DNA from: an uncultured Prevotella sp.
GTDB taxonomy: Bacteria; Bacteroidota; Bacteroidia; Bacteroidales; Bacteroidaceae
Direction: 5' to 3'
DNA: 64,000 bases
Assembly: GCA_946998205.1 (NCBI GenBank)
Contig: CAMPYJ010000003.1
Coordinates: forward strand, 50,390-114,389
A program made the position numbers and the translations under genes. Below are positions 10,797 through 18,635 of this stretch, piece by piece. The notes below the pieces were generated by a model that worked only from the letters and a program-made list of their open reading frames with translations, made no database searches and was not told the DNA's origin. Each line of letters opens with the position of its first letter. Within the stretch, counting starts at the first letter, position 1.

Positions 10797-10822
10797 TGAG
10801 GAGCTTTCTGCGAAGCCCCTCA
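10797..10822 (-). promoter_or_regulatory. 5' leader hairpin of the rimP operon
   Basis: Ten bases at 10797-10806 pair with 10813-10822. On the minus-strand RNA the single mismatch becomes a G-U pair, giving a continuous 10-bp stem with a 6-base loop. It falls about 10 bases after the predicted transcription start and some 80 bases before the rimP start codon, so it would cap the mRNA leader. A weaker GC-rich stem (GCCGG/CCGGC) follows nearer the start codon. Role unknown; protection of the 5' end or autoregulation are possibilities. Confidence 0.45.
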
Positions 10823-10837
10823 TTCCACTGAACGGTG

Positions 10838-10869
10838 CAAAGATAGGTTTTTCCAATGAAATATCCAAA
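10838..10869 (-). promoter_or_regulatory. Bacteroidetes-type promoter for rimP-nusA-infB
   Basis: On the minus strand, TTTG (10869-10866), 20 bases, then TATCTTTG (10845-10838): the Bacteroidetes primary sigma consensus with ideal spacing. The predicted start is near 10830, leaving a leader of about 115 bases. Confidence 0.75.
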
Positions 10870-10884
10870 TAAAACTGCGATTAT

Positions 10885-11274
10885 TCACGAAATTTTCACA
10901 GGTGGATAGTTAGTAATTCTCTTTTTACTAATTAAACTAACAAACTCGTATCTATCCCCATATAAATCTGGCATTATTTTCTTAGGACTTATTATTTTGA
11001 CAATGATGGTGTATTCGTAGCCCTCTTCATAGACGCTATCGAAGCCTGTGATAGTAGGGATAATTTCTTTTTTCATATTTCTTTTTACTACAACGTATCC
11101 TTTATTTGTAGATTGGATGGACGTTCCTGGATAGAAATAGTATGCTTTATGTGATAATACGGTTATGGTATCTTTTTGGATGAATTTATAAGTTACGTCA
11201 AGGCCTTCTTCTTTTGCACAACCAACAAAAAAGAATGACGTTAATATTAATACTATAAATGTGTATTTTGTCAT
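10885..11274 (-). CDS. Small lipoprotein, DUF4377-like
   Basis: A 129-residue exported lipoprotein. The signal peptide MTKYTFIVLILTSFFFVGC ends in a lipobox (FVGC), predicting anchoring in the outer or inner membrane. The C-terminal half has a beta-rich segment (VVVKRNMKKEIIPTITGFDS, then YEEGYEYTIIVK) that recalls DUF4377, a small fold often found in Bacteroidetes lipoproteins. That link is from memory and tentative. The gene is clearly AT-richer than its neighbours, as is the broken gene beside it, suggesting both came in by transfer. Function unknown. Confidence 0.65.
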   Translation of the reverse strand: MTKYTFIVLILTSFFFVGCAKEEGLDVTYKFIQKDTITVLSHKAYYFYPGTSIQSTNKGYVVVKRNMKKEIIPTITGFDSVYEEGYEYTIIVKIISPKKIMPDLYGDRYEFVSLISKKRITNYPPVKIS

Positions 11275-11340
11275 AATGCTATGAAGGTATAAAATCTTTT
11301 ATCATTCCCAAATTCGCTTGGTATATGTTTGCTTTCCCCA

Positions 11341-11803
11341 TTAATTACGGCTTTTTTTTAATAAATAAAAAAGCCTTGGTGCATAAAGTAATTCTCTAAG
11401 TATATCTTTCTTTTCATTACTATTGTTCTCTTTGACTTCTCCTTGCAGGGTAAGAAAAACAGTATAAAACCCTTGCGGCAATGTTATTTCTTGGATTGGT
11501 AAGGTTGCCCAATCATCTTTTTCTTCGATATTAAAATTCTTGCTAAAGAGAGTCTGATTGTTATCTGTATTTACAATTTTAATTATTGCCTTAATCGTAT
11601 AATCATTATAAGTGAACTCCCCAATATTATTTTTATTTGGTATGTTTAAATATTGGAAATCGAAAGTTAACTTACCTCCTTCTGGACATCTAAGCATGTT
11701 GCTTCTTTGATACATATAAATCGGTATTAATGTCTTCACGAATATATTGTGTGCAAGACACGAAAGCTAATGTAGATAAAAAGGATATTAATAATTTTTT
11801 CAT
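11341..11803 (-). pseudogene. Frameshifted lipoprotein gene
   Basis: An ATG at 11803 opens a clear lipoprotein signal peptide, MKKLLISFLSTLAFVSC, followed by about 20 residues (TQYIREDINTDLYVSKKQHA) and a stop. The rest of a plausible protein, about 130 residues beginning LRCPEGGKLTFDFQYLNIPN and ending RLFYLLKKSRN, continues in another frame to 11341. That second frame could start only at a GTG (11739) and would have no export signal, which does not fit its beta-rich, lipoprotein-like body. One small indel in the overlap region near 11700 would join the two. The body loosely recalls GldH-like gliding lipoproteins, but I cannot assign a family. AT-rich, like the gene downstream. Confidence 0.6.
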
Positions 11804-11930
11804 AAGATAGATATGGATAAGGTGATTATTAGCTGCAAAAATAATGATTTTTTAGTCTATCCCAAACTTTTTATTGTTTTTTTCAATATTCACATCAAAT
11901 GAGTTTCACATATGCCCAGACATCAAAGAC

Positions 11931-12218
11931 ATGCAACAAGCGGCTGCCTTCAGGGGCGGAAAGTGCCTGTCCAAGCAGATGGTGCGCGGTGACCTGTCCA
12001 CCCAATTGGAATGGCAATGCGCTTTTGGACGTCGTTTCAAAGCCTCTCCCCGGCTGGTTTTGCTCGGTGGTCACTGGTGCCCCGGGTGCTTCCCCGTGCC
12101 GTGGAATTACGACGAAGAGGCCAAACGAAATCCTTTCTTTGCACAGGTATGGAAGCCTCTGCACAAACCGGAAGAGCACAATGTGTACGACGAATCCATC
12201 ATCAAGATGGAAAAGTGA
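11931..12218 (+). pseudogene. Remnant of a zinc-ribbon protein
   Basis: About 95 residues that read as a real protein tail: a GGKCLS motif, then LEWQCAFGRRFKASPRLVLL, then GGHWCPGCFPVPWNYDEEAKRNPFF and QVWKPLHKPEEHNVYDES. The pattern W-x-C-x2-G-x2-F ... G-x-WCPxC resembles the treble-clef zinc ribbon of DUF4379-like proteins, in which the second position is normally GH; here it is GR, so one ligand may be lost. No believable start or N-terminal domain precedes it, and the DNA is GC-richer than the AT-rich patch just upstream. I read it as the 3' end of a decayed gene; a short free-standing protein is the alternative. Confidence 0.4.
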
Positions 12219-12313
12219 TAAGATATACACGTTTTATTTGAGTTGACGTTCAACACGTTTTCAAATCCATTACGCCCCTACCTCCTACTTTTCTCTACGT
12301 TTTTCTAACGCAA

Positions 12314-12352
12314 AAAGAGCGGGAACCCTGCTAAATAGGACTTCCGCTCTTT
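12314..12352 (-). terminator. Rho-independent terminator of tRNA-Asn
   Basis: On the minus strand AAAGAGCGG (12352-12344) pairs with CCGCTCTTT (12322-12314) over a 21-base loop, and the stem runs into further Ts. It begins at the 3' end of the tRNA. Confidence 0.75.
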
Positions 12353-12353
12353 G

Positions 12354-12427
12354 CGCTTCAAGATGGGCTTGAACCAACGACCCCCTGATTAACAGTCAGG
12401 TGCTCTAACCAACTGAGCTATTGAAGC
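12354..12427 (-). tRNA. tRNA-Asn(GTT)
   Basis: A 74-base cloverleaf on the minus strand. The acceptor arms are GCTTCAA and TTGAAGC. The D arm is GCTC..GAGC, the anticodon stem-loop CCTGACTGTTAATCAGG has anticodon GTT, and the T arm is GTTGGTTCAAGCCCATC-like. The discriminator base is G, as expected for asparagine. CCA is not encoded. It has its own promoter and terminator. Confidence 0.95.
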
Positions 12428-12458
12428 AATGACAAATCAATATTCTTGATTGCGGGTG

Positions 12459-12490
12459 CAAAGTTAGAACGTTTTTTTGAAACCTCCAAA
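12459..12490 (-). promoter_or_regulatory. Promoter of tRNA-Asn
   Basis: On the minus strand, TTTG (12490-12487), 20 bases, TAACTTTG (12466-12459), about 31 bases before the tRNA 5' end. Confidence 0.75.
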
Positions 12491-12571
12491 CATTTTGCAA
12501 AAAAAATAGAGCGGAAAGCTAAAATACAATAAAAAAGCGAACGCACACACCTATATTATAGTCTTAAATGT

Positions 12572-12579
12572 TACCTTTG
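12572..12579 (+). promoter_or_regulatory. -7 box for the S41 peptidase gene
   Basis: TACCTTTG matches TAnnTTTG and lies 23 bases before the start codon. No good -33 element was found 17-23 bases upstream, so confidence is moderate. Confidence 0.5.
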
Positions 12580-12602
12580 CTCAACAAATTGATGTCATGA
12601 CA

Positions 12603-14267
12603 ATGAAAAAACTACTGTTATATCTCTTGCTGTTGGGACTGTTGCCTAACAGTCTGTTCGCCCAAAAGGATAAAAACCACCTTTTTGAGGCGGCCAAAAA
12701 CATGGAGCTGTTCAACGCCGTTTATAAAAATCTGGACCTGATGTACGTAGACACCCTCGACGCCAACGACGTGATAGGGACGGGCATCAAGAGCATGCTG
12801 CACAGTCTGGACCCCTACACGGAATATTACCCTGAGAGCGAAACGCAGGAGTTGCGGCAGGCCCTGTCTGGGAAATACGGCGGCATCGGTGCGCTCATAC
12901 GCTACAACCAACAGCTGAAGAACGCCGTGATTGACGATCCTTACGCCAACATGCCGTCGTCGGAAGTGGGGTTGAAGAAGGGGGATGTCATCTTACAGAT
13001 AGACGATTCGACGATGGTGGGCAAAGACACCAAGTACGTGAGCGAGCATCTGAGGGGAGAACCAGGCTCGACCTTCGCATTAAAGATTAAGCGTCCGTCA
13101 ACGGGCAAGGTGATGAAATTCAAGGTGAAGCGCCGTGCCATTCAGATGCCCGCCATCCCCTACTACGGCATGGTGGCTGGAAACGTGGGCTACATCAACC
13201 TGGTTCAGTATTACGAAGGCTGCGCGAAAGAGGTGCGGCAGGCTTTCATCGACCTTAAAAAGCAAGGAGCCAAAGGGCTCATCTTGGACCTGAGAAACAA
13301 CGTAGGAGGTGCTGAACAGGAGGCGGTGGACCTCGTGAACATCTTCGTTCCGAAAGACATCACGGTGGTGACGAACAAAGGAAAGCTGAAACGCGCCAAC
13401 ATAACGTTCAAAACGCGCATGGAACCCGTTGACGCCTCCATGCCCATTGTGATTCTGGTAAACGGCATGACGGCCAGCGCCAGTGAGATTACGGCCGGGT
13501 CGCTGCAAGACCTCGACCGCGCTGTAATCATGGGTACCCGCACTTTTGGTAAGGGATTGGTGCAGATGACCACAAAGCTGCCCTACAACGCCAACATGAA
13601 AGTGACCACAGCTCATTATTACATTCCCAGCGGACGCTGCATACAGGCCATCAACTACAAACACACGGCGGGGCGTAACAGTGCCACACAGCTGCCCGAC
13701 TCGCTGACCAGCGTGTTCCACACCAAGAACGGACGCGAGGTAAGGGACGGCGGAGGCATCGCACCGGACGTGGAAATCAAGCCCGACACCATCGCCAACA
13801 TCTCAGTGTACCTGCAACGAGGAGACAGCACGGAGACGATGTTCAACTATGAGGTGAACTATATCAGCAAGCACAAGACCATAGCTCCCGCAAGCGAATT
13901 TGCACTCACGGACGACGATTTCAACGAGTTCAAGCGGATGGTTCTGAAAAACAAGTTCACATATGACCACGGAACGGAGAAAATACTGGCCGAACTGGAG
14001 AAGATGGCCAAGTTTGAAAAGTATTATGAGGATGCCAAGCCTGAGTTTGAGGCTTTGAAGAAAAAGCTGACACACGACGTGGCAAAAGACTTGGAGCTGA
14101 ACAAGGACGAACTGAAACAGATGATTGCCACAGACATTGTTACGGCTTATTATTTCCAAGCCGGGGCGGTTCAGCTGGGGTTGAGATACGACAAACAGAC
14201 GAAAGAGGCCATCAAACTGCTCCAAACGCCTGAAGAATACAACAAACTTCTCATGCCCAAGAAATGA
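12603..14267 (+). CDS. C-terminal processing (S41) peptidase
   Basis: A secreted or periplasmic serine protease of the CtpA/Tsp family, 554 residues from ATG 12603; an ATG two codons earlier is possible. A signal peptide MKKLLLYLLLLGLLPNSLFA is followed by a helical region with DPYTEYYPE. A PDZ domain (about 85-165, GGIGALIRY, GLKKGDVILQIDD) precedes the catalytic domain with GYINLVQY, GLILDLRNNVGG and the nucleophile motif MTASASEITAGSLQDLDRA. The general-base lysine is in TFGKGLVQ (about K317), so the Ser-Lys dyad is complete. An extra C-terminal region of about 130 helical, lysine-rich residues extends past the core. Family members trim exported proteins from the C-terminus; the substrate is unknown. 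Confidence 0.9.
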   Translation: MKKLLLYLLLLGLLPNSLFAQKDKNHLFEAAKNMELFNAVYKNLDLMYVDTLDANDVIGTGIKSMLHSLDPYTEYYPESETQELRQALSGKYGGIGALIRYNQQLKNAVIDDPYANMPSSEVGLKKGDVILQIDDSTMVGKDTKYVSEHLRGEPGSTFALKIKRPSTGKVMKFKVKRRAIQMPAIPYYGMVAGNVGYINLVQYYEGCAKEVRQAFIDLKKQGAKGLILDLRNNVGGAEQEAVDLVNIFVPKDITVVTNKGKLKRANITFKTRMEPVDASMPIVILVNGMTASASEITAGSLQDLDRAVIMGTRTFGKGLVQMTTKLPYNANMKVTTAHYYIPSGRCIQAINYKHTAGRNSATQLPDSLTSVFHTKNGREVRDGGGIAPDVEIKPDTIANISVYLQRGDSTETMFNYEVNYISKHKTIAPASEFALTDDDFNEFKRMVLKNKFTYDHGTEKILAELEKMAKFEKYYEDAKPEFEALKKKLTHDVAKDLELNKDELKQMIATDIVTAYYFQAGAVQLGLRYDKQTKEAIKLLQTPEEYNKLLMPKK

Positions 14268-14353
14268 GCCACGCACGATAACGGCACACATTTTTTTGTT
14301 TTATTTTACCTCATCGCATGCAAGATTCCTGCGAATCTGATGTTCTGTCTTTA

Positions 14354-14546
14354 GGGCGGTTCTATAAATTACCGCCGTAAAGTTTTTTGCATGTTGTACA
14401 GTTTACGTTTTGTCATCTTGCGGTCTCTTTTTTGTTCAATTTGTTTGTTCGTTCAGTCGTATAGCCCGCTATACTCCTTCACTCACAAACAAATTGACCA
14501 CAAAAACAGTCTCGCAATCTGACAAAGCTAATTTATAGAACCGCCC
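14354..14546. repeat. MITE-like element, copy A (complete)
   Basis: A 193-bp element with perfect 18-bp terminal inverted repeats (GGGCGGTTCTATAAATTA at 14354-14371 and its complement at 14529-14546). Internally a 12-bp inverted repeat (CAATTTGTTTGT / ACAAACAAATTG) encloses GTATAGCCCGCTATAC, so the central part folds into a long hairpin. No ORF. Related copies occur at 31313, 48456 and 50620. It fills the gap between the S41 gene and the next gene, ending 14 bases before that gene's start codon. No target-site duplication was evident. Confidence 0.85.
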
Positions 14547-14560
14547 AATAAACAAACATC

Positions 14561-15289
14561 ATGGTTATGCGCAAAAAAATATGGAGTCTTGCACTTGTCG
14601 TGTGTCCTCTATTCGCCACGGCACAAGTAACATGGAACGTCAAGGGAGCATTGGGTTCCAGTGCATTCATCGCCAACAGTGGAGAATCTCCACAGCTGTC
14701 CTATCGGCTGGGCGGGGGTATGGCAGTACCCTTGGGCCGCACTTTCTACTTTCAGCCATCTCTTTATCTGGCCAATAAAGGTTTCAATTTTAACGGATTT
14801 TTCGGTAACGAGCAAATCAGTGAGGCACGCTATCGTGTCAACATGCACTACGTTGAGTTGCCGTTAAACATTGTCGCCCACATTCACCTAACCGATGACC
14901 TTTACCTGAATCTCTACACGGGGCCTTACATCGCATGCGGTCTCAACAGCAAGGCCAAGGTCAGCATGGCAAACAGCGACTACAAACACACTTTCAAGGA
15001 GAATCTTTTTGACCAAGGAAGCAAGTTGCTGGGCAACAGCTATAACGAAGACGGGAAGCTGGTGGAACTACCAAAGTTCAAACGCATGGACGTAGGACTA
15101 CAATCCGGTCTGGAGCTGGACATCGACCGAATCACCATTGGGGCCGAGATGAGCCTTGGCCTCACCCCCGTGGCTGACCAACCCATCGTGACGGAAGACG
15201 TTGTGCTGCAAGTGTTTCAAGCTTTATTGTTTGGAACCGCCAAGCCTCATCACATTGTGTTACAAGCTACGGTGGGCTATCGGTTCTGA
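14561..15289 (+). CDS. Outer-membrane beta-barrel protein
   Basis: A 242-residue exported protein with signal peptide (MRKKIWSLALVVCPLFATAQ). Alternating amphipathic strands (VTWNVKGALGSS, LSYRLGGGMAV, FYFQPSLYLANKG, YVELPLNIVAHI, NLYTGPYIACGL, MDVGLQSGLELD) end in VGYRF, a terminal aromatic typical of outer-membrane barrels. It resembles the PorT/outer-membrane beta-barrel family of Bacteroidetes, probably an 8- to 10-stranded barrel with a membrane-facing or adhesin role; no ligand can be assigned. The start may be at 14561 or the ATG two codons later. Repeat copy A lies directly upstream, so any native promoter has been displaced or supplied by the repeat. Confidence 0.75.
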   Translation: MVMRKKIWSLALVVCPLFATAQVTWNVKGALGSSAFIANSGESPQLSYRLGGGMAVPLGRTFYFQPSLYLANKGFNFNGFFGNEQISEARYRVNMHYVELPLNIVAHIHLTDDLYLNLYTGPYIACGLNSKAKVSMANSDYKHTFKENLFDQGSKLLGNSYNEDGKLVELPKFKRMDVGLQSGLELDIDRITIGAEMSLGLTPVADQPIVTEDVVLQVFQALLFGTAKPHHIVLQATVGYRF

Positions 15290-15321
15290 GAACGGCAGAA
15301 CGCGGTGCAGCGTTGCGACAG

Positions 15322-15383
15322 CAAACCCATTGACTTTGAAGGCCAAACCCATTGACTTTGACCTTCAAAGTCAATGGGTTCGT
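15322..15383. repeat. CATTGACTTTGA hairpin repeat, site 1
   Basis: Two direct copies of AACCCATTGACTTTGA (15325-15340 and 15346-15361) are followed by one inverted copy (15363-15383). Either direct copy can pair with the inverted one, giving two mutually exclusive stems of about 16-19 bp. Related sites lie at 23212 and 59821. The remainder of 15290-15677 shows no gene. Confidence 0.7.
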
Positions 15384-15677
15384 GCGCCAAAGGCATTGGG
15401 GTTGCAACAGCTTGTGGTTCAATAAAGTACGGATTGCGAAGCCGTTTTTACGGTCAATTTGTCTGCGAGCGTGCGGATTCGGCGAGCCATGCGACTGAAC
15501 GCACAAGCGGCTTGAGCCCACAAGCGGCCGCAGGATGACGAAGTGCAAACTGGCCAGCAGAAACAATTACGGCGACGACTTACTGAGCCTCCCTAAGCAA
15601 GAAACAGTCGGCCCATCGTTTACAGAGCGCGTGTTTTGACGTTTGAAACTTTCATTTTGCTAAAAAGCATTCGTTTA

Positions 15678-15709
15678 CTTGGGCGGACCGTCATTTTTAT
15701 ATAATTTTG
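15678..15709 (+). promoter_or_regulatory. Promoter of the SpmAB-like gene
   Basis: CTTG (15678-15681), 20 bases, TAATTTTG (15702-15709). Only six bases separate the -7 box from the ATG at 15716, so the transcript should start at or within a few bases of the start codon. Confidence 0.7.
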
Positions 15710-15715
15710 CACCAA

Positions 15716-16948
15716 ATGGTATTGAACTATATTTGGGTTTCATTTTTCATCCTGGCCTTTGTCATCGCTTTGGCGAAAATGGTTTTCATGGGTGACATGG
15801 AGGTGTTTCCGGCCATGATGAATTCCACGTTTGCCTCGGCCAAGACGGCTTTCGAGATTTCGTTGGGACTTACTGGCGTGCTTTCTTTGTGGCTTGGCAT
15901 CATGAAGATAGGCGAGCGGGGAGGTGTCGTCAACGTCTTGGCCCGCATGCTTTCACCCGTGTTCTCCAAGCTGTTTCCCGACATACCTAAGGGACACCCG
16001 GTCACAGGGAGCATCTTCATGAACATGGCGGCCAACATGCTGGGGCTTGACAATGCCGCCACGCCGCTGGGACTGAAGGCGATGGAACAGCTGCAGGAGT
16101 TGAACACGAAGAAGGATACGGCCACCAATCCGATGATTATGTTCTTGGTTCTCAACACCTCGGGACTGACTTTGATACCCGTGAGCATCATGGTGTATCG
16201 CTCACAGCTGGGAGCTGCGCAGCCCACCGACATCTTCATCCCCATTCTGCTGGCTACTTTTTTCTCTACTTTGGCTGGTCTTATCATTACCTCTATCTAT
16301 CAGAAAATCAATCTGTTCAACAAGGTGATGGTGCTTACCCTTGGGGGGATGGCGGCCATTGTGTCGCTCATCATCTGGGGATTCGGGCAGATGAGCAAGG
16401 ACACGATGAACGTGGTGAGCACCAGTGTGGCCAACATCTTGCTCATGACCATCATCGTGCTGTTCATCTTCGCTGGCTTACGCAAGAAAGTGAATGTCTA
16501 CGACGCCTTTATCGAAGGGGCGAAAGACGGGTTTACCACGGCTGTGCGCATCATACCTTATTTAGTAGCCATCCTCGTGGGCATCGGTGTGTTCCGCGCA
16601 TCGGGTGCTATGGATATGTTGGTCGACGGCATTGGATGGTGCGTGTCAGCGGTGGGAGGCGACAGTCAGTTTGTGGGTGCCTTGCCAACCGCCCTCATGA
16701 AGCCGCTCTCGGGTAGTGGTGCGCGTGGCATGATGGTCGACGCAATGACCACATACGGTGCCGACTCGTTCGTTGGTCGTTTGAGTTGCATCTTCCAAGG
16801 CTCCACCGACACCACCTTTTATATATTGGCCGTCTACTTCGGTAGTGTCAACATCCGCTACACACGTCATGCCGTGGCGTGCGGATTGCTGGCCGATTTG
16901 GCGGGAGTTGTGGCGGCGATAGCCATCGCGTACATGTTTTTTGGATAG
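15716..16948 (+). CDS. SpmA/SpmB-type nucleoside-recognition membrane protein
   Basis: A polytopic inner-membrane protein of 410 residues with about ten hydrophobic segments. It joins two Gate (nucleoside recognition) domains that are the separate SpmA and SpmB proteins in Bacillus. The first half has GLTGVLSLWLGIMKIGE and the hallmark PKGHPVTGSIFMNMAANMLG followed by DNAATPLGLKAM. The second half has VRIIPYLVAILVGIGVFRAS and LPTALMKPLSGSGARGMM with FQGSTDTTFY. The fused form is common in Bacteroidetes. SpmA/B affect spore maturation in Bacillus, but this organism does not sporulate, so a transport or envelope role is likely and unproven. The start at 15716 (MVLNYIWVSF) is chosen because the promoter ends six bases before it. 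Confidence 0.85.
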   Translation: MVLNYIWVSFFILAFVIALAKMVFMGDMEVFPAMMNSTFASAKTAFEISLGLTGVLSLWLGIMKIGERGGVVNVLARMLSPVFSKLFPDIPKGHPVTGSIFMNMAANMLGLDNAATPLGLKAMEQLQELNTKKDTATNPMIMFLVLNTSGLTLIPVSIMVYRSQLGAAQPTDIFIPILLATFFSTLAGLIITSIYQKINLFNKVMVLTLGGMAAIVSLIIWGFGQMSKDTMNVVSTSVANILLMTIIVLFIFAGLRKKVNVYDAFIEGAKDGFTTAVRIIPYLVAILVGIGVFRASGAMDMLVDGIGWCVSAVGGDSQFVGALPTALMKPLSGSGARGMMVDAMTTYGADSFVGRLSCIFQGSTDTTFYILAVYFGSVNIRYTRHAVACGLLADLAGVVAAIAIAYMFFG

Positions 16949-17099
16949 AAGCCTCACCCCCGTCCCCTCCCCGAAAGGGAGGGGAGTGAATAGCTGTATG
17001 ATGTTGTATTATATTGTAGGACTATCAACTTGTGGGCTTGTCAATTAAACCAACTATCTATTCCCCTCCCTTTTGGGGAGGGGTTAAGGGGTGGGGCTT
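16949..17099. repeat. Paired GC-rich palindromes (REPIN-like)
   Basis: Two palindromic units in inverted orientation. The left unit, 16949-16993, reads AAGCCTCACCCCC..CCTCCCCGAAAGGGAGGGG. The right unit, about 17053-17099, is the inverse form ending AGGGGTGGGGCTT. The spacer is about 60 bases without an ORF. The left unit begins at the base after the TAG of the preceding gene. The same unit type flanks the DUF559 coding region at 34166 and 34769. Confidence 0.8.
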
Positions 17100-17126
17100 T
17101 AATTTGTAAACTATATTATCTCAATT

Positions 17127-18620
17127 ATGTCCAATTTAAAATCTCTTGTCAAGGATACTGCCATTTATGGACTGAGCAGCATCGTCGGCCGTTTTCTCAA
17201 CTACCTGCTTACCCCTCTGTACACCATCAAGCTGGCGTCGGCCAGCGGCGAGTATGGCATCATGACCAACATGTATGCCTTGACGGCACTGATACTCGTG
17301 ATACTGACGTTCGGCATGGAGACCACCTTCTTCCGCTTCGCCAACAAGTCGGATGAGAATCCGAGCAAGGTCTATTCCACCACGCTGATTACCGTCGGCA
17401 CCGGCGCGCTGAGTTTCTTCCTGTTGGTGCTGGTGTTCTTGTCGCCCATCGCCTCGTTCATGGGCTATGCCGGCCACCCATCGTATATATGGGTCATGGC
17501 ACTCACGGTGGCCATCGACTCGTTCCTGTGCATTCCGTTCGACTACCTGCGTTTTAAGAACCGCCCTATCAAGTTCGCATCTCTTAAAGTATTCATTATT
17601 GTTCTGAACATTTCGCTCAACTTGATTTACTATCTCTTGCTGCCTGCGCTCTACGAGCGTCATCCTGAGACGGTGGGAATGGTCTACAGTCCGTCTGTTG
17701 GCGTGGGCTATGCGTTCTACATCAACCTGGCCTGCTCGGCGCTCACCATTCCTTTGCTGTGGAAAGAGCTGACCTGCGTGAGCTATGTCTTCGACAAGAC
17801 GCTGATGAGGCGCATGCTCTCATACAGTTGGCCCATCCTTGTGCTGGGACTGGCGGGCATTCTGAACCAGACAGCCGACAAGATATTGTTTCCACATATT
17901 TATAAAGGCGCCGACAACATGGCTCAATTGGGCATCTATGGGGCCGCCAGCAAGATAGCCATGATCATGGCCATGATCACACAGGCCTTTCGCTTTGCCT
18001 ACGAACCCTTTGTCTTTGGCAAAGCGGAGGAACGCGACAACCGCGACACCTACGCCAAGGCCATGAAATATTTCATCGTCTTCACCCTGCTGGCTTTCCT
18101 TGTCGTGGTGGGCTATATGGACATCATGCGCTATCTCATCGGCAAGGATTACTGGGAAGGACTGCGCGTGGTGCCCATCGTCATGGCCGCCGAAATCATG
18201 ATGGGCGTTTATTTCAACCTCTCCTTCTGGTACAAACTCATCGACAAGACCATCTGGGGAGCCTATTTCTCGGGCATCGGTTGCGCGGTACTCATTGCCA
18301 TCAACGTCATCTTTGTGCCCCGTTACGGCTACATAGCCTGCGCGTGGGCCGGCTTTGCGGGCTACGGCGTGGCCATGATTCTGTCGTATATCGTAGGACA
18401 GAAGATGTATCCCATCCGCTATCCCATGCGGAGCATCCTTGTATATGTGGCGTTGGCGGCGGTCTGCTTCTTTGGTATGACGACCTTCAATGACGCACTT
18501 ACCCCCTCTGGCGCACTGGCCGTCAACACACTGCTCATTGCGCTGTTTGTGGCCTACATCATCAGGTCAGACTTCCCACTGCACCAATTGCCCGTCATAG
18601 GCAAACATTTCAGAAAATAA
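17127..18620 (+). CDS. Polysaccharide/lipid flippase (MATE-like superfamily)
   Basis: A 497-residue inner-membrane protein with about 12-14 hydrophobic helices, of the Wzx/MurJ-like oligosaccharide flippase superfamily. The N-terminus (LVKDTAIYGLSSIVGRFLNYLLTP then LYTIKLASASGEYGI) is the usual amphipathic start and first helix pair. Internal motifs FRFANK, SYSWPILVLGLAGILNQTADK and NVIFVPRYGYIACAWAGF fit the family. It would flip an undecaprenyl-linked glycan to the periplasmic face. It is not inside a visible glycosyltransferase cluster; the S46 peptidase follows after 15 bases and may be co-transcribed. The exact substrate is unknown. Confidence 0.85.
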   Translation: MSNLKSLVKDTAIYGLSSIVGRFLNYLLTPLYTIKLASASGEYGIMTNMYALTALILVILTFGMETTFFRFANKSDENPSKVYSTTLITVGTGALSFFLLVLVFLSPIASFMGYAGHPSYIWVMALTVAIDSFLCIPFDYLRFKNRPIKFASLKVFIIVLNISLNLIYYLLLPALYERHPETVGMVYSPSVGVGYAFYINLACSALTIPLLWKELTCVSYVFDKTLMRRMLSYSWPILVLGLAGILNQTADKILFPHIYKGADNMAQLGIYGAASKIAMIMAMITQAFRFAYEPFVFGKAEERDNRDTYAKAMKYFIVFTLLAFLVVVGYMDIMRYLIGKDYWEGLRVVPIVMAAEIMMGVYFNLSFWYKLIDKTIWGAYFSGIGCAVLIAINVIFVPRYGYIACAWAGFAGYGVAMILSYIVGQKMYPIRYPMRSILVYVALAAVCFFGMTTFNDALTPSGALAVNTLLIALFVAYIIRSDFPLHQLPVIGKHFRK

Positions 18621-18635
18621 ATCAATCACAATGAT

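Noticed and set aside
13098..13721. A 207-residue minus-strand open frame inside the S41 peptidase gene
   Set aside because: Antisense to a gene with complete PDZ and Ser-Lys catalytic motifs.
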